Shown here in pieces: positions 52,669 through 60,913 of a stretch of 60,913 nt of DNA (position 1 is the stretch's first letter; the number at the start of each line of letters is the position of its first letter). The translations under genes and the position numbers were made by a program. The stretch comes from an uncultured Alteromonadales bacterium. Its GTDB lineage: Bacteria; Pseudomonadota; Gammaproteobacteria; Pseudomonadales; Cellvibrionaceae. The DNA is taken from the NCBI GenBank assembly GCA_937864365.1, contig CALMJT010000149.1, forward strand, positions 1 through 60,913, given 5' to 3'. A model generated the notes under the pieces. The model did no database searches. It was not told the DNA's origin and was given only the letters and a program-made list of their open reading frames with translations.

Positions 52669-55573
52669 GTTGCCTATACACAATCGCGCTATAGCTATAA
52701 AACTGCCGCAGAAGCTGGCGCTGGCTGCCGCCGTCAGCGCTTTGGTGGCGTGTAGCAGTGTTGATGTGGTTGAAACCGGCCCAACGCTCCAAGATATTGA
52801 ACCGGCGCGAATTCCAAACCCAACGCTGCCTGTGCCGAGTGTCTCCATCGATGAAATCGAAAAAAGTTATCGCGAAGCCCTAAGCTACGCCGACAACCCA
52901 GATACTCGACGCAAAATCTTAATTCGTTTAGCGGGCCTTGATATGGCACGTAACGAAGAGGCTCTAGCCAACTCAGAAGCTCCCGGCCGATTCTTCGACA
53001 GCTCCATTGAATTGTACAAAGAACTGATTGAGTTACAGCGCACAGCGCCCGCCGGTGTAGAAACTCGCGTCGACGAGCTCCTGTATCAACTGTCGAAAGC
53101 CTATGCTCTAGATGGCCGTACTCAAGAGTCCGACAGCACGCTCACCGAATTGGCCACAGAATACCCAGATTCACCCTTCTTGGCCGAAGCCTATTTCCGC
53201 CGCGCCGAGCGCAGCTTCAGCGAAGAAAACTACCGTATCTCAACCGAGCGTTACGAAGCGGTGGTGGAGCGCGGGCCAAACACAGCATTTTTCGAAAACG
53301 CCTTGTATATGCTCGGCTGGAGTCAGTTCAAACGCACCGTCTACGAAGAGGCAATCGATTCGTTCACCCAGCTGTTGGATCAATACCTAAGCAATGGCAA
53401 GACGCTGGCGGATCTGAACAATAATGATCGGACGTTAGCCGACGATACGCTAAGAGTTATCAGCCTATCGTTCTCTTATCTCGATGGCCCTAAAACCATC
53501 GCCGAAACCTATGAGCGATTGGGCGAGCGCGACTACGAATACTTGTTGTATCAGCACCTAGCAAACCTGTATCTGAGCAAAGAGCGTTACAGCGACAGCG
53601 CTGAAACCTACCAAGCCTTTGTTGATCGCTATCCGTTAAGTGATTTGGCGCCTAGCTTTAGTGCGGCCAAAATTAAGGTATATGAAACCGGCGGCTTCCC
53701 AGACCAGCTTGTACCCAACAAGGAGCAATTTGTTGAGTTGTACGGTATTAACAGCGAGTACTGGCAGGTTAAAACAGAAGGCGTGCGCGATCGGTTACGA
53801 CCAACGCTGCATCAGTTCCTAACGGAACTGGCCAAGTATCGTCACGCTCGTGCACAGCAATGGCGTAAAACCTTGGCAGAGAACCCTAAAGATAAGTTCT
53901 TGGTGGATGATCAACCCATTACAGATCAGTCGGTTATCAACGAATTTATTCTTGCGGCCAAATGGTACCAAGAGTTCGTTTTAACCTTCCCGGATGACCC
54001 TGATCGCGGCGAAATCAACTACCTGCTTGCCGAAGCACTGTATTCATCGGGCCAGCTAAAGGCGGCCTACCAAGAATACGAACGAGTCGCCTACGAATTA
54101 AACGCCCAGCAACGCGACGCCAAAACCGCCGCGCAATCGGGTTACACCACGGTGATTCTGGCCAAACAGCTGCAAGAGCAAGCGCAAACCGAAGAAGACA
54201 GAAGCTACTGGCAAAACCAAGCCATCGAAAGTGGCGTCCGGTTCGCCAATGTTTTTCCAACGGATGATCGCGCCGTTGCCGTGCTTACCGAATCGGCACA
54301 GGGCTATTTCACAACCGGTAAACTCAATCGCGCCATCGAAGAAGCCTTGCGAGTCACACAGTGGCAGCCACCGGCGGAAGGCCAAGTGCTTAAAACCGCG
54401 TGGCTGATTGCAGCACAGTCGCAGTTTGATACCGGCGCTTTTGTTGACGCCGAATACAGTTATCGCCAAGTGATTGCTCTGTTGCCAGAAAAAGACCCAG
54501 AGCGTGAATCCTTGGTGCTGCGTATGGCTGCGGCCATCTACGAACAAGCGCAAAACCAGCTGGCTAGCGGCAACAAACAAGAAGCGGTCATGCAATTATT
54601 GCGTGTTCGTGAGAACGCTCCGAATACCGAAATCGCGCTAACATCACACTACGACGCCGCTAATTATTTGATTGAGCTGGAAAACTGGAGCCAAGCGCGC
54701 GACGAACTCATTGAGTTCCGCGTACGCTATCCCAATCATTCTCTTGCCAACACCATTGGCCCCAAATTAGTTGTAGTTTATCAAGCTCTTGAAAACTGGG
54801 CACTGGCAGCTGACGAGCTGTTGATTGTTATGGAGCAAGACAAAGACCCTGAGGTACAGCGTCAGTCTTTGCTATTGGTTGCCGATTTATTTGAACGCGA
54901 TGGCAACCTTGAGCGCGCCATCGATAACTATCGTCGCTACGCTCACACCTATCCAAAGCCTTTTGGCGAAAACATGGAAGCTCAATTTAAAATGAGCGAA
55001 CTGTACAGCCAACTCGGTGATGTCGATAAGCGTAACTTCTGGCTGCGTAAAATGGTTACCACCCATGATCGCGCCGGAGAAGACAAAACCTTCCGCAGTA
55101 TGTATTTGGCAGCCTGGTCATCAACAGAACTCGCCGAGCAACAATTCCAAATATTCTCGGCCATTGACCTAACGCTGCCACTGCAATCGAGCTTTAAAAA
55201 GAAAAAAGCCGCCTTCGAAAAAGCGCTAGATTCGTACAACAAAGCCTTGAGCTACGACATTCAACAGGTGTCTACCGAAGCCAGTTACAAGGTTGGTGAA
55301 ATCTATCGTTTATTGGGTCGTGCGCTTCTCGATTCGCAACGTCCGGGTAATCTGGACGAGCTTGAACTTGAGCAGTACGAGATTTTGCTCGAAGAGCAAG
55401 CCTATCCCTTTGAGGATAAGGCCATCGAAATTCATTCTAGCAACAGCCAACGTGCCTGGAGCGGTATCTACGACGAGTGGGTACAAGCGAGTTTTGAATC
55501 TCTGCGCAAATTGCAACCGGGTCGTTACGACAAGCCAGAACAGTTGATTGAGGTGAGCCGTGAAATTTATTAA
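52661..55573 (+). CDS. Large TPR lipoprotein
   Basis: 970 residues. The signal peptide ends in a lipobox (ALVAC, Cys31) followed by SSVD, which predicts outer-membrane sorting. The rest consists of TPR-like helical repeats, e.g. ADNPDTRRKILIRLAGLDMA, AEAYFRRAERSFSEENYRIS and YLLAEALYSSGQLKAAYQEY. It resembles the TPR lipoprotein (AglT/GltE type) in the Myxococcus gliding cluster by architecture only. The start and stop both overlap neighbours. Confidence 0.78.
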   Translation: MNKLPIHNRAIAIKLPQKLALAAAVSALVACSSVDVVETGPTLQDIEPARIPNPTLPVPSVSIDEIEKSYREALSYADNPDTRRKILIRLAGLDMARNEEALANSEAPGRFFDSSIELYKELIELQRTAPAGVETRVDELLYQLSKAYALDGRTQESDSTLTELATEYPDSPFLAEAYFRRAERSFSEENYRISTERYEAVVERGPNTAFFENALYMLGWSQFKRTVYEEAIDSFTQLLDQYLSNGKTLADLNNNDRTLADDTLRVISLSFSYLDGPKTIAETYERLGERDYEYLLYQHLANLYLSKERYSDSAETYQAFVDRYPLSDLAPSFSAAKIKVYETGGFPDQLVPNKEQFVELYGINSEYWQVKTEGVRDRLRPTLHQFLTELAKYRHARAQQWRKTLAENPKDKFLVDDQPITDQSVINEFILAAKWYQEFVLTFPDDPDRGEINYLLAEALYSSGQLKAAYQEYERVAYELNAQQRDAKTAAQSGYTTVILAKQLQEQAQTEEDRSYWQNQAIESGVRFANVFPTDDRAVAVLTESAQGYFTTGKLNRAIEEALRVTQWQPPAEGQVLKTAWLIAAQSQFDTGAFVDAEYSYRQVIALLPEKDPERESLVLRMAAAIYEQAQNQLASGNKQEAVMQLLRVRENAPNTEIALTSHYDAANYLIELENWSQARDELIEFRVRYPNHSLANTIGPKLVVVYQALENWALAADELLIVMEQDKDPEVQRQSLLLVADLFERDGNLERAIDNYRRYAHTYPKPFGENMEAQFKMSELYSQLGDVDKRNFWLRKMVTTHDRAGEDKTFRSMYLAAWSSTELAEQQFQIFSAIDLTLPLQSSFKKKKAAFEKALDSYNKALSYDIQQVSTEASYKVGEIYRLLGRALLDSQRPGNLDELELEQYEILLEEQAYPFEDKAIEIHSSNSQRAWSGIYDEWVQASFESLRKLQPGRYDKPEQLIEVSREIY

Positions 55574-56318
55574 TGGGCTAAACCTTTGCGCCAAATCTGC
55601 CGTGGCGATTGCACTCATCGCGTTAACCGGATGCAGTGGTCAACTGCCAACTTCATTACCCGGAATTGGCCAACAGCCAAACGGCACCGGTGAACAAACG
55701 AACTCACCTGAAACTGCCGTCGCAGAGACTGCAACCAACTCGGACAGCGAAACCACAGATCTCACAACTGACCCTTCAGGTGTAGCCCTGCCACCTGCAA
55801 ATCCCTATTTGGCGAATGCTGTTGCCGTAGATCCAACGACTGAGGCCCTTTTTAACCAAGCACTTGCGGTTCAACTCGATAAAGACTGGACGGCAGCCGA
55901 GCTTGCTTGGCAAGAATTAATACTGGTCGCGCCGAATTTATCCGGCCCATATTTGAATTTGGGCTTGGTATACGATGCAACCAACCGTCTTGCAGAGGCG
56001 CAAACCGCCTATGAGAAGGCCATTGAAGTTAACTCGCTCAATCTAGATGCCTACAATCAGCTGGCAATTCTTAAACGTAAACAGGGTGACTTTAAAGGCG
56101 CTGAAGCCAATTACTTGAGTGCGTTATCGATTTGGCCGGAACACGCCAAATCACACCTCAACCTTGGCATTCTCTACGAATTGTACATGGGCGATTTATC
56201 AAATGCGCTTTTGCATTACGAACAGTACCAAGCCTTGCAAACAACTCCCGATGACAAGGTCGATGGCTGGATTCGCGATCTGCGCCGTCGGGTCGATCAA
56301 CAAGACTCTGGTAGTTAA
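55560..56318 (+). CDS. TPR lipoprotein
   Basis: 252 residues. The lipobox IALTGC (Cys25) is followed by SGQL. A Thr/Ser/Glu-rich linker (about 35-85) precedes three TPR repeats (about 100-225, with LNLGLVYDATNRLAEAQTAY, NQLAILKRKQGDFKGAEANY and SHLNLGILYELYMGDLSNAL). The start is GTG, 14 bp inside the upstream gene. It is probably an outer-membrane-anchored scaffold for the same machine. Confidence 0.82.
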   Translation: MKFINGLNLCAKSAVAIALIALTGCSGQLPTSLPGIGQQPNGTGEQTNSPETAVAETATNSDSETTDLTTDPSGVALPPANPYLANAVAVDPTTEALFNQALAVQLDKDWTAAELAWQELILVAPNLSGPYLNLGLVYDATNRLAEAQTAYEKAIEVNSLNLDAYNQLAILKRKQGDFKGAEANYLSALSIWPEHAKSHLNLGILYELYMGDLSNALLHYEQYQALQTTPDDKVDGWIRDLRRRVDQQDSGS

Positions 56319-56353
56319 CACTGTGCACAGGTCTCAACTTGGAAAGATCATCG

Positions 56354-56647
56354 ATGAAAAGTAACACCTTTGTTTTATTGATCTCATTTGTTTGTGCTGT
56401 AATTGCCAACCTCGCGAGCGCACAATCGACTGTGATTACGCTTGAAGAAACCGTCACAGGTAATCAGGAGCAGCCCAAGGTTTTATACATCGTGCCTTGG
56501 AAAACCGCGGCCAATGCCGAGGAGTTTTCCCAAACGATTAGCTCACAGTTACAAGGCAGCGTCTTCGAGCATATTGAACGTGCCGAATTACGGCGCGAAG
56601 TGAAGTATCTTGAAAGCCTAAACAAACAAGATGTCGATCCGCAGTAA
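56354..56647 (+). CDS. Small exported protein of the Agl/Glt-like cluster
   Basis: 97 residues. Signal peptide about 1-24 (ANLASA). The mature part of about 70 residues contains KVLYIVPWKTAANAEEFSQT and ends NKQDVDPQ. No known domain. The ATG at 56354 has GGAAAG 7 nt upstream; a TTG at 56339 is in frame but lacks a site. Its conserved place between the TPR lipoprotein and the channel gene suggests a small periplasmic part. Confidence 0.72.
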   Translation: MKSNTFVLLISFVCAVIANLASAQSTVITLEETVTGNQEQPKVLYIVPWKTAANAEEFSQTISSQLQGSVFEHIERAELRREVKYLESLNKQDVDPQ

Positions 56648-56735
56648 ATTGCTAAGCTTTGCTTCCAACACATAACTTCTCTTTGGTTCTTTCGCGTTAA
56701 ACGCGGAAATTTTGCATGTTAGTCAGGTAAATATT

Positions 56736-57410
56736 ATGGATTTTTTCAGCAACGTAGTTCGTTTCTTCCAGGACGGCGGCACTTTCATGGTTCCAATCGC
56801 TTTAGTGCTTGCCATTGGTTTAATTGTCGCCATTGAGCGCTGGATCTACCTCACCTACGCCAAGCAATCTAATCGCCGCGCGTTCGATCAAATTTTGCCA
56901 ATGCTGAAAAAGAAAGATTATTCCGGCATCGTCAAAATGGGCCAAAACAGTAAAGCGCCCGTTGGCCGTATGGTTGCTGCGGGTGTTATTCGTATGGCCG
57001 AAAGCCCACGTCGTGACGACATCGAGTTGGCCATGGAAGAAGGCGTTCTTGAAGCCATGCCACGCCTTGAAAAGCGTACCAACTACCTTGCCACTTTGGC
57101 GAACATCGCCACTCTTTTGGGTCTTTTGGGTACTATTATCGGTCTTATCGCCGCATTTACCGCTGTAGCTAACGCCGACCCTACCGAAAAAGCCTCGCTG
57201 CTTTCACAATCTATTTCCGTTGCGATGAACACCACAGCATTCGGTTTGATCTCAGCAATTCCGCTGCTTTTAGCGCACGCCATTTTGCAAACCAAAACCA
57301 CCGAGATCATCGACAGCCTAGAAATGGCCGGTGTTAAGTGCTTAAACGTGTTGGCCGGTGGCAGCAGTGCCAAAACCCGCAACGAAGACCCTGGCGCCGC
57401 AGTACGCTAA
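56736..57410 (+). CDS. MotA/TolQ/ExbB-type proton channel subunit
   Basis: 224 residues with three membrane helices (about 18-38, 118-140, 160-185). The functional Thr residues are kept: LGTIIGLI in the second helix and MNTTAFGL in the third, equivalent to ExbB T148 and T181. It would form the pentameric stator with the downstream ExbD-like proteins (compare AglR of Myxococcus). The ATG at 56736 is used because CAGGTA lies upstream; the frame extends further but without a ribosome site. Confidence 0.92.
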   Translation: MDFFSNVVRFFQDGGTFMVPIALVLAIGLIVAIERWIYLTYAKQSNRRAFDQILPMLKKKDYSGIVKMGQNSKAPVGRMVAAGVIRMAESPRRDDIELAMEEGVLEAMPRLEKRTNYLATLANIATLLGLLGTIIGLIAAFTAVANADPTEKASLLSQSISVAMNTTAFGLISAIPLLLAHAILQTKTTEIIDSLEMAGVKCLNVLAGGSSAKTRNEDPGAAVR

Positions 57411-57437
57411 TTCCCGGCAACCGAGCAGGAAGTAACC

Positions 57438-58004
57438 ATGTTGAAGCTCCGGCGTAAAAACGCCCAAGAAGCCGAATTAGACATCACCTCATTCATGAAC
57501 CTGATGATTATTCTGGTTCCTGTATTGTTGATGACCATGGTGTTTTCACGCATTACGGTAATCGACCTGACGTTACCGGAAGTGGGGAACCCAGCAGAAA
57601 GCAATCCCGAGATTCCCAAGATTCTCGAAGTGGTGATTCACGACGACTATCTGGATGTAAATTATCCAGCGGGAACTCGCGTGCAACGCATCGAAAAAGT
57701 TGAAGTTGCCAGTGAAGAACCCGGCGAGGCAGCGACCATTGAGCATAACTACGCGCTCTTGTCGTTGACGCTGCAAGAAGTTAAACGTCGCCTAAAAGAG
57801 CAAGGCATCGAGAAAAAAGACATTTTAATTTTGTCGCAATCGAACACCAGTTACCAAACCCTAATCACCGTGATGGACACGGTGCGCTCCTACAAAGCCG
57901 TGGTGGTAACCGATGTTGTGGATGCAGAATTATTTCCAGATATGTCTTTGGGTGACGCACCCGTCAACGATACCGAAACCGCACAAGCCGGAGGTGCGCA
58001 ATGA
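57438..58004 (+). CDS. ExbD/TolR-like protein with Asn at the proton-site position
   Basis: 188 residues: short cytoplasmic N-terminus, one membrane helix (about 16-38), periplasmic ExbD domain. The helix start reads LDITSFMNLMIILVP. Aligning with ExbD (TPFIDVMLVL) puts N21 (codon AAC, 57498-57500) where the proton-carrying Asp is expected, while the second ExbD-like protein has the Asp. It probably forms a heterodimer with the latter. It overlaps it by 4 bp. Confidence 0.88.
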   Translation: MLKLRRKNAQEAELDITSFMNLMIILVPVLLMTMVFSRITVIDLTLPEVGNPAESNPEIPKILEVVIHDDYLDVNYPAGTRVQRIEKVEVASEEPGEAATIEHNYALLSLTLQEVKRRLKEQGIEKKDILILSQSNTSYQTLITVMDTVRSYKAVVVTDVVDAELFPDMSLGDAPVNDTETAQAGGAQ

Positions 58005-58567
58005 AGCAATCACTGCGCGCCAAACGCATGGCCAAACATCACAAGCGTAATCTCGGTGGCTCTAAGCTAAACCTTGTGTCGTTGATGGATATTTTTACCA
58101 TTCTGGTGTTTTTCCTACTGATCAATTCCGACGATGTTGAAATTTTGCAAAATCAGAAAGACATCATCTTGCCGGAATCTGTATCTGAGCAAAAACCCGA
58201 TTCCACGCTACTCATTTTGGCCAACAATGAAGACCTAATTGTCTCTGGCCAAATCGTTGCCAAGGTTACCGATATTCTTGCTCGCGAAGACCTTGTTATC
58301 GCCGAACTAAAACAGGTGCTGACCGACCTTGCGACTCAAGCAGGCCCGCTACCTGAAGAGTTAGAAGAAAAAGGCCGCCCGGTAACCATCATGGGCGATG
58401 CGGAAATTCCCTACGAAATGCTCAAACGCATTATGCAGACTTGCGTGGATACCGAATTCCGCGATGTCTCCATGGCGGTTTCTCAGGTTCCATCCAACGA
58501 TCCTGTGCCATTGGCTGAAGACCCCGTTGGCGCAGCCGCGCCAGCACCGACCGGGGAGGGCACGTAA
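58001..58567 (+). CDS. ExbD/TolR-like protein (canonical Asp)
   Basis: 188 residues. A basic N-terminus, one membrane helix (about 24-46) with D30 in NLVSLMDIFTILVFF at the position of ExbD Asp25, then the periplasmic domain. It couples proton flow to movement of the AgmX-like protein or other partners. Its stop overlaps the start of the AgmX-like gene (TAATG). Confidence 0.9.
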   Translation: MKQSLRAKRMAKHHKRNLGGSKLNLVSLMDIFTILVFFLLINSDDVEILQNQKDIILPESVSEQKPDSTLLILANNEDLIVSGQIVAKVTDILAREDLVIAELKQVLTDLATQAGPLPEELEEKGRPVTIMGDAEIPYEMLKRIMQTCVDTEFRDVSMAVSQVPSNDPVPLAEDPVGAAAPAPTGEGT

Positions 58568-59505
58568 TGACAACCGTCAATACTGCAATGCTCAACCTGT
58601 CTTTGCCTTGGCAACCGGTTGAGAGCGACGAAAAACGGTTTCGTACCATTGCCGCTATCGGCTTGGTATTGTTTTTAATTTTCGCCATCGGTGTTCCTTT
58701 AGTACCACTCCCAGATCGTTTAGTGGACGAAAAAGAAGCGCCCAAGCCAGATTTAGCGAAAATTATTTTGGAAAAGCAGGAAATTCCAAAACCGGAAGAG
58801 AAAAAACCAGAACCTAAACCCGAGCCTGAAAAGCCAAAACCCAAGCCAGAACCTAAAGAGATTCCGGTTGAGACCAAGCCAGCGCCACCTAAGATCGATA
58901 ATCAAGAAAAGATCAAAAGCAGTGGTTTGTTGCAATTTCAGGACGACTTACAGGATTTTCGCAACAAGTTCGATACCAATAACAGCAATCGCAGCCTAAC
59001 CACCGGTGACGCTACCGCAGCTCAGGTAGATAGATCCGTGGTTGCCAACAAGGCCAAAACCACCAGTGGTGGCTTTAATACCGCAACGGTGAGCCGTGAC
59101 ACTGGCGGCATTGCGTTATCGGGTAAAGAAAACACTGTTGTTGATAGCGAAATCTATGACGCGGAAGGCACCAGCGTCAAAGCGGCACCCAAGCCCGGCT
59201 CGAAGCAAACCATCGGCGGCCGCAGCGACCGTGATGTTCGTGTGGTGATGGACAAAAACAAAGGTGCGGTTAACGCAATTTACAACCGTGAGCTGCGTAA
59301 AGATCCAAGCTTACAGGGCAAAATGACGATTCGCTTGGTCATTGAGCCGGATGGCTCTGTTTCTTCGGTGACCGTTGTTTCTAGCGATCTTGGCAGCGAC
59401 ACTCTTGAAAGCAAACTGCTAGCACGTATTCGCTTGATTGATTTTGGCGCCAAAAACGTCGCCCAAACCACCGTGAACTACACGCTAAACTTATTCCCCG
59501 CTTAA
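58567..59505 (+). CDS. AgmX/PglI C-terminal-domain protein (TonB-like)
   Basis: 312 residues. One membrane helix (about 28-48), a Pro/Glu/Lys-rich periplasm-spanning segment (about 60-105), a less conserved middle, and the AgmX/PglI C-terminal domain (about 215-310) with VRVVMDKNKGAVNAIYNREL and DPSLQGKMTIRLVIEPDG. TonB-like topology suggests it transmits energy from the ExbBD channel to envelope partners. In Myxococcus, AgmX (GltJ) works with AglRQS. Followed by a terminator. Confidence 0.88.
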   Translation: MTTVNTAMLNLSLPWQPVESDEKRFRTIAAIGLVLFLIFAIGVPLVPLPDRLVDEKEAPKPDLAKIILEKQEIPKPEEKKPEPKPEPEKPKPKPEPKEIPVETKPAPPKIDNQEKIKSSGLLQFQDDLQDFRNKFDTNNSNRSLTTGDATAAQVDRSVVANKAKTTSGGFNTATVSRDTGGIALSGKENTVVDSEIYDAEGTSVKAAPKPGSKQTIGGRSDRDVRVVMDKNKGAVNAIYNRELRKDPSLQGKMTIRLVIEPDGSVSSVTVVSSDLGSDTLESKLLARIRLIDFGAKNVAQTTVNYTLNLFPA

Positions 59506-59517
59506 ATTCTCCCGATA

Positions 59518-59553
59518 GTACACACCTCGTCCTTGCGCGAGGTGTACTTTCCC
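59518..59553 (+). terminator. Terminator of the Agl/Glt-like operon
   Basis: An 8-bp perfect stem (59522-59529 with 59538-59545), extended by a further AGT/ACT pairing, followed by TTTCCCTT, lies 13 bp after the agmX-like stop. The T-tract is weak but the placement fits the end of the nine-gene unit. Confidence 0.6.
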
Positions 59554-59784
59554 TTCATTGCTTTCGTATAAACTCCACAGTCTTCCGGCTATCGCGCTGT
59601 CGCAGATAATCAACCGTTATCTATCAGCGTCAGCGTCACCTGTTTACGTTTGTTATTCGATTTTTCCTATCTTTACCGATTTTTGTGCAACACGTCAGCT
59701 TGCCTTAATTCTTATAGCGCCGCGGTGACATAGACTCAACCAAGTAGCGTTTAACAGACCACCGAATTTGAGGAGTCTCTTTAG

Positions 59785-60444
59785 ATGAAGAAGTGGGTAT
59801 CTCTTACTCTAAAATCCATCACCGCCAAAGCCATATTTACTGCTTGGTTGGCGGTACTCAGTGTAGCGCCTAGCTACGCAAAATCGGAGTACACCGTCAA
59901 CGGCCATCGGGTGGCAGAAGAAATCTCGGCGTTGTTATCGCATCAAGGTTATCCGGCCGGTGATTATTACGTTGATCAGTTTGGCAATTACGGACAGATT
60001 GGCCAGCCACCGCAAGGTAATCTGGGTGGCGGACCAGTGTCTAATTGGCAGGGCGAACCTCAGGGAATCGCCAATAACCCGTACGCTCAGGCCTACGTAA
60101 ATGGTATTCAATCCGTGCGTATCTTCTGGATTTACTCACCAAGTGTTTTTTCGGGCGCAACCGGCGGAGCCTCTGGCTACTATCATATCTGCCCAGAACG
60201 ACTCTATTATCGAAGTTCCGAGGGAGCCATAAATATTGGCACCAGTAATGGCTGGGCCGGTTCCGCCGGAACCGATACCGGCGGCGGTCATTGGACTTTA
60301 GAGGAGAGCGAAAATGGCCCGTACATCATTTTGGCCGGTTCCGATGGCGCTCATCAGTTTTTGCTGGAGAATATTATTCGCGGCAAGTGGCAGCAGGGAC
60401 AATTTAAATACGCCGTTGAGTTCGGCAAAGCGTCGTGTTTTTAA
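59785..60444 (+). CDS. Secreted Gly-rich protein of unknown function
   Basis: 219 residues with a signal peptide of about 36 residues (ending SYA before KSEYTV). The mature part is Gly/Tyr/Asn-rich with QFGNYGQIGQPPQGNLGG near 70 and NGWAGSAGTDTGGGHWTLEE near 155, and two cysteines (ICPER and the penultimate residue). Family not recognised; its cysteines and the gsp operon 10 kb away make it a plausible type II substrate, but nothing shows this directly. GAGGAG lies 10 nt before the ATG. Confidence 0.7.
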   Translation: MKKWVSLTLKSITAKAIFTAWLAVLSVAPSYAKSEYTVNGHRVAEEISALLSHQGYPAGDYYVDQFGNYGQIGQPPQGNLGGGPVSNWQGEPQGIANNPYAQAYVNGIQSVRIFWIYSPSVFSGATGGASGYYHICPERLYYRSSEGAINIGTSNGWAGSAGTDTGGGHWTLEESENGPYIILAGSDGAHQFLLENIIRGKWQQGQFKYAVEFGKASCF

Positions 60445-60457
60445 TTTTCCCGTTAAA

Positions 60458-60500
60458 GTCTGAGCACCCGGCGTTGGCAACTTACCAAGGGCGCTCAGAC
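60458..60500. other. Long imperfect hairpin between convergent genes
   Basis: GTCTGAGC (60458-60465) pairs with GCTCAGAC (60493-60500), and inner CCC/GGG and TTGG/CCAA pairings extend the stem. It lies between the secreted-protein gene and the convergent sugar transferase. No strong T-run on either side, so it is a bidirectional terminator candidate only. Confidence 0.45.
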
Positions 60501-60505
60501 TTCAC

Positions 60506-60913
60506 TCAATAAGCTTTTTTCGACAATAGCGTAAAGGGTGTTAACAGCAGGATTTTTATATCCAGCCAAGGTGTCCACGCATTGATGTATTCAAGATCAG
60601 ACTTAACTCTTGCCTCCATGTCTTCGAGCTTTTCGGTCTCACCTCGAAAACCCCGAATCTGCGCAAGCCCCGTCATACCGGGTTTAACGCGTCCCCGCGC
60701 CATGTAGCGTTGAATTTTATTGCTGTAATACTGGTTGTGTGAAATGGCATGGGGTCTCGGCCCAACCAATGACATGTTGCCAAACAACACATTAAATAGC
60801 TGTGGTAACTCGTCTAAGCTGGTTTTTCGCAACAATTTACCGATGGGCGTAATGCGGTCATCGTTTTGGGTGGCTTGTTTCACAAGCTGTCCTTCTTCGT
60901 GAACATACATACT
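60506..60913 (-). CDS. Bacterial sugar transferase, 3' part (runs off the window)
   Basis: The C-terminal ~136 residues of a polyisoprenyl-phosphate hexose-1-phosphate transferase (WcaJ/CpsE type). Catalytic-domain blocks: KLLRKTSLDELPQLFNVL, NMSLVGPRPHAI, RVKPGMTGLAQIRG and DLEYINAWTPWLDIKILL. It starts exopolysaccharide or O-antigen repeat-unit assembly by loading the first sugar on undecaprenyl phosphate. The N-terminal part lies beyond 60913, so this entry is truncated by the window edge, not by mutation. Confidence 0.92.
   Translation of the reverse strand, partial: SMYVHEEGQLVKQATQNDDRITPIGKLLRKTSLDELPQLFNVLFGNMSLVGPRPHAISHNQYYSNKIQRYMARGRVKPGMTGLAQIRGFRGETEKLEDMEARVKSDLEYINAWTPWLDIKILLLTPFTLLSKKAY

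Noticed and set aside
58780-58880. Repeat-like GC-rich stretch in the agmX-like gene, considered as a DNA repeat or CRISPR-like array
   Set aside because: It encodes the Pro/Lys/Glu-rich TonB-type linker; the periodicity is amino-acid bias, with no conserved repeat-spacer structure.

Overview
The window reads as chromosomal DNA of a marine-type gammaproteobacterium. The best guess is the Cellvibrionales (Saccharophagus/Teredinibacter/Simiduia-like). This is inferred from the gene set: long-form PstC/PstA, a complete gspC-N type II secretion operon, a HexR regulator, a DUF3012 lipoprotein, a TRAP transporter and an AgmX/ExbBD/TPR envelope cluster. No rRNA, tRNA, CRISPR array, insertion sequence or prophage gene was seen. 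Genes are densely packed, mostly in convincing operons, and several use GTG or TTG starts.

Layout. (1) 0.3-4 kb: ornithine/lysine-type decarboxylase with its terminator, a CPXCG protein, and a zinc-ribbon metallopeptidase overlapping a membrane TPR-like gene. (2) 4-9.7 kb, minus strand: pstS, terminator, then pstC-pstA-pstB-phoU, with a candidate Pho box before pstS. (3) 10-15 kb: TRAP permeases dctQM, a YciA-like thioesterase, a bidirectional terminator, a hemolysin III-family protein, an NTF2-like protein and a TakP-like TRAP binding protein downstream of uvrD. (4) 17.3-19.8 kb: hexR with a HexR-like operator in front of it, tlyA and a GNAT gene. (5) 19.8-28.3 kb: a very AT-rich 0.8-kb leader, then six co-directional genes. 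They encode a membrane hydroxylase of the alkylglycerol-monooxygenase/sterol-desaturase type, an alpha-oxoamine synthase (serine-palmitoyltransferase-like), two related FemAB/GNAT-like acyltransferases, a membrane MutS-like ATPase and a formyltransferase-like protein. The unit closes with a terminator lying inside the last gene. This is the strongest candidate for an undescribed pathway, probably an amino-lipid. (6) 28.3-36.1 kb: lrgAB-dsbB, an exported FliL-like protein, a tautomerase and a YbfB-type MFS gene divergent from a LysR regulator, a DUF3012 lipoprotein, acpH, gshA and an acidic hypothetical. Degenerate 15-16 bp tandem repeats follow two stop codons here. (7) 36.7-49.8 kb: gspC-N, then apbE. 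(8) 50.1-59.5 kb: a translationally coupled cluster of an exported coiled-coil protein, two large TPR proteins, a TPR lipoprotein, a small exported protein, an ExbB/TolQ-like channel, two ExbD/TolR-like proteins and an AgmX-like protein. It resembles the energised core of the Myxococcus Agl/Glt machinery. (9) 59.8 kb to the end: a secreted protein of unknown function and the 3' part of a sugar transferase running off the window.

How the parts fit. PstSCAB-PhoU imports phosphate and feeds the PhoB response. GspC-N moves folded exoproteins across the outer membrane. The ExbBD-AgmX cluster is probably a proton-driven envelope machine; one of its two ExbD proteins carries Asn where the proton-carrying Asp is expected. 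The AOS cluster would condense an acyl thioester with an amino acid, then hydroxylate and N-acylate the product. This is inference from family membership only.
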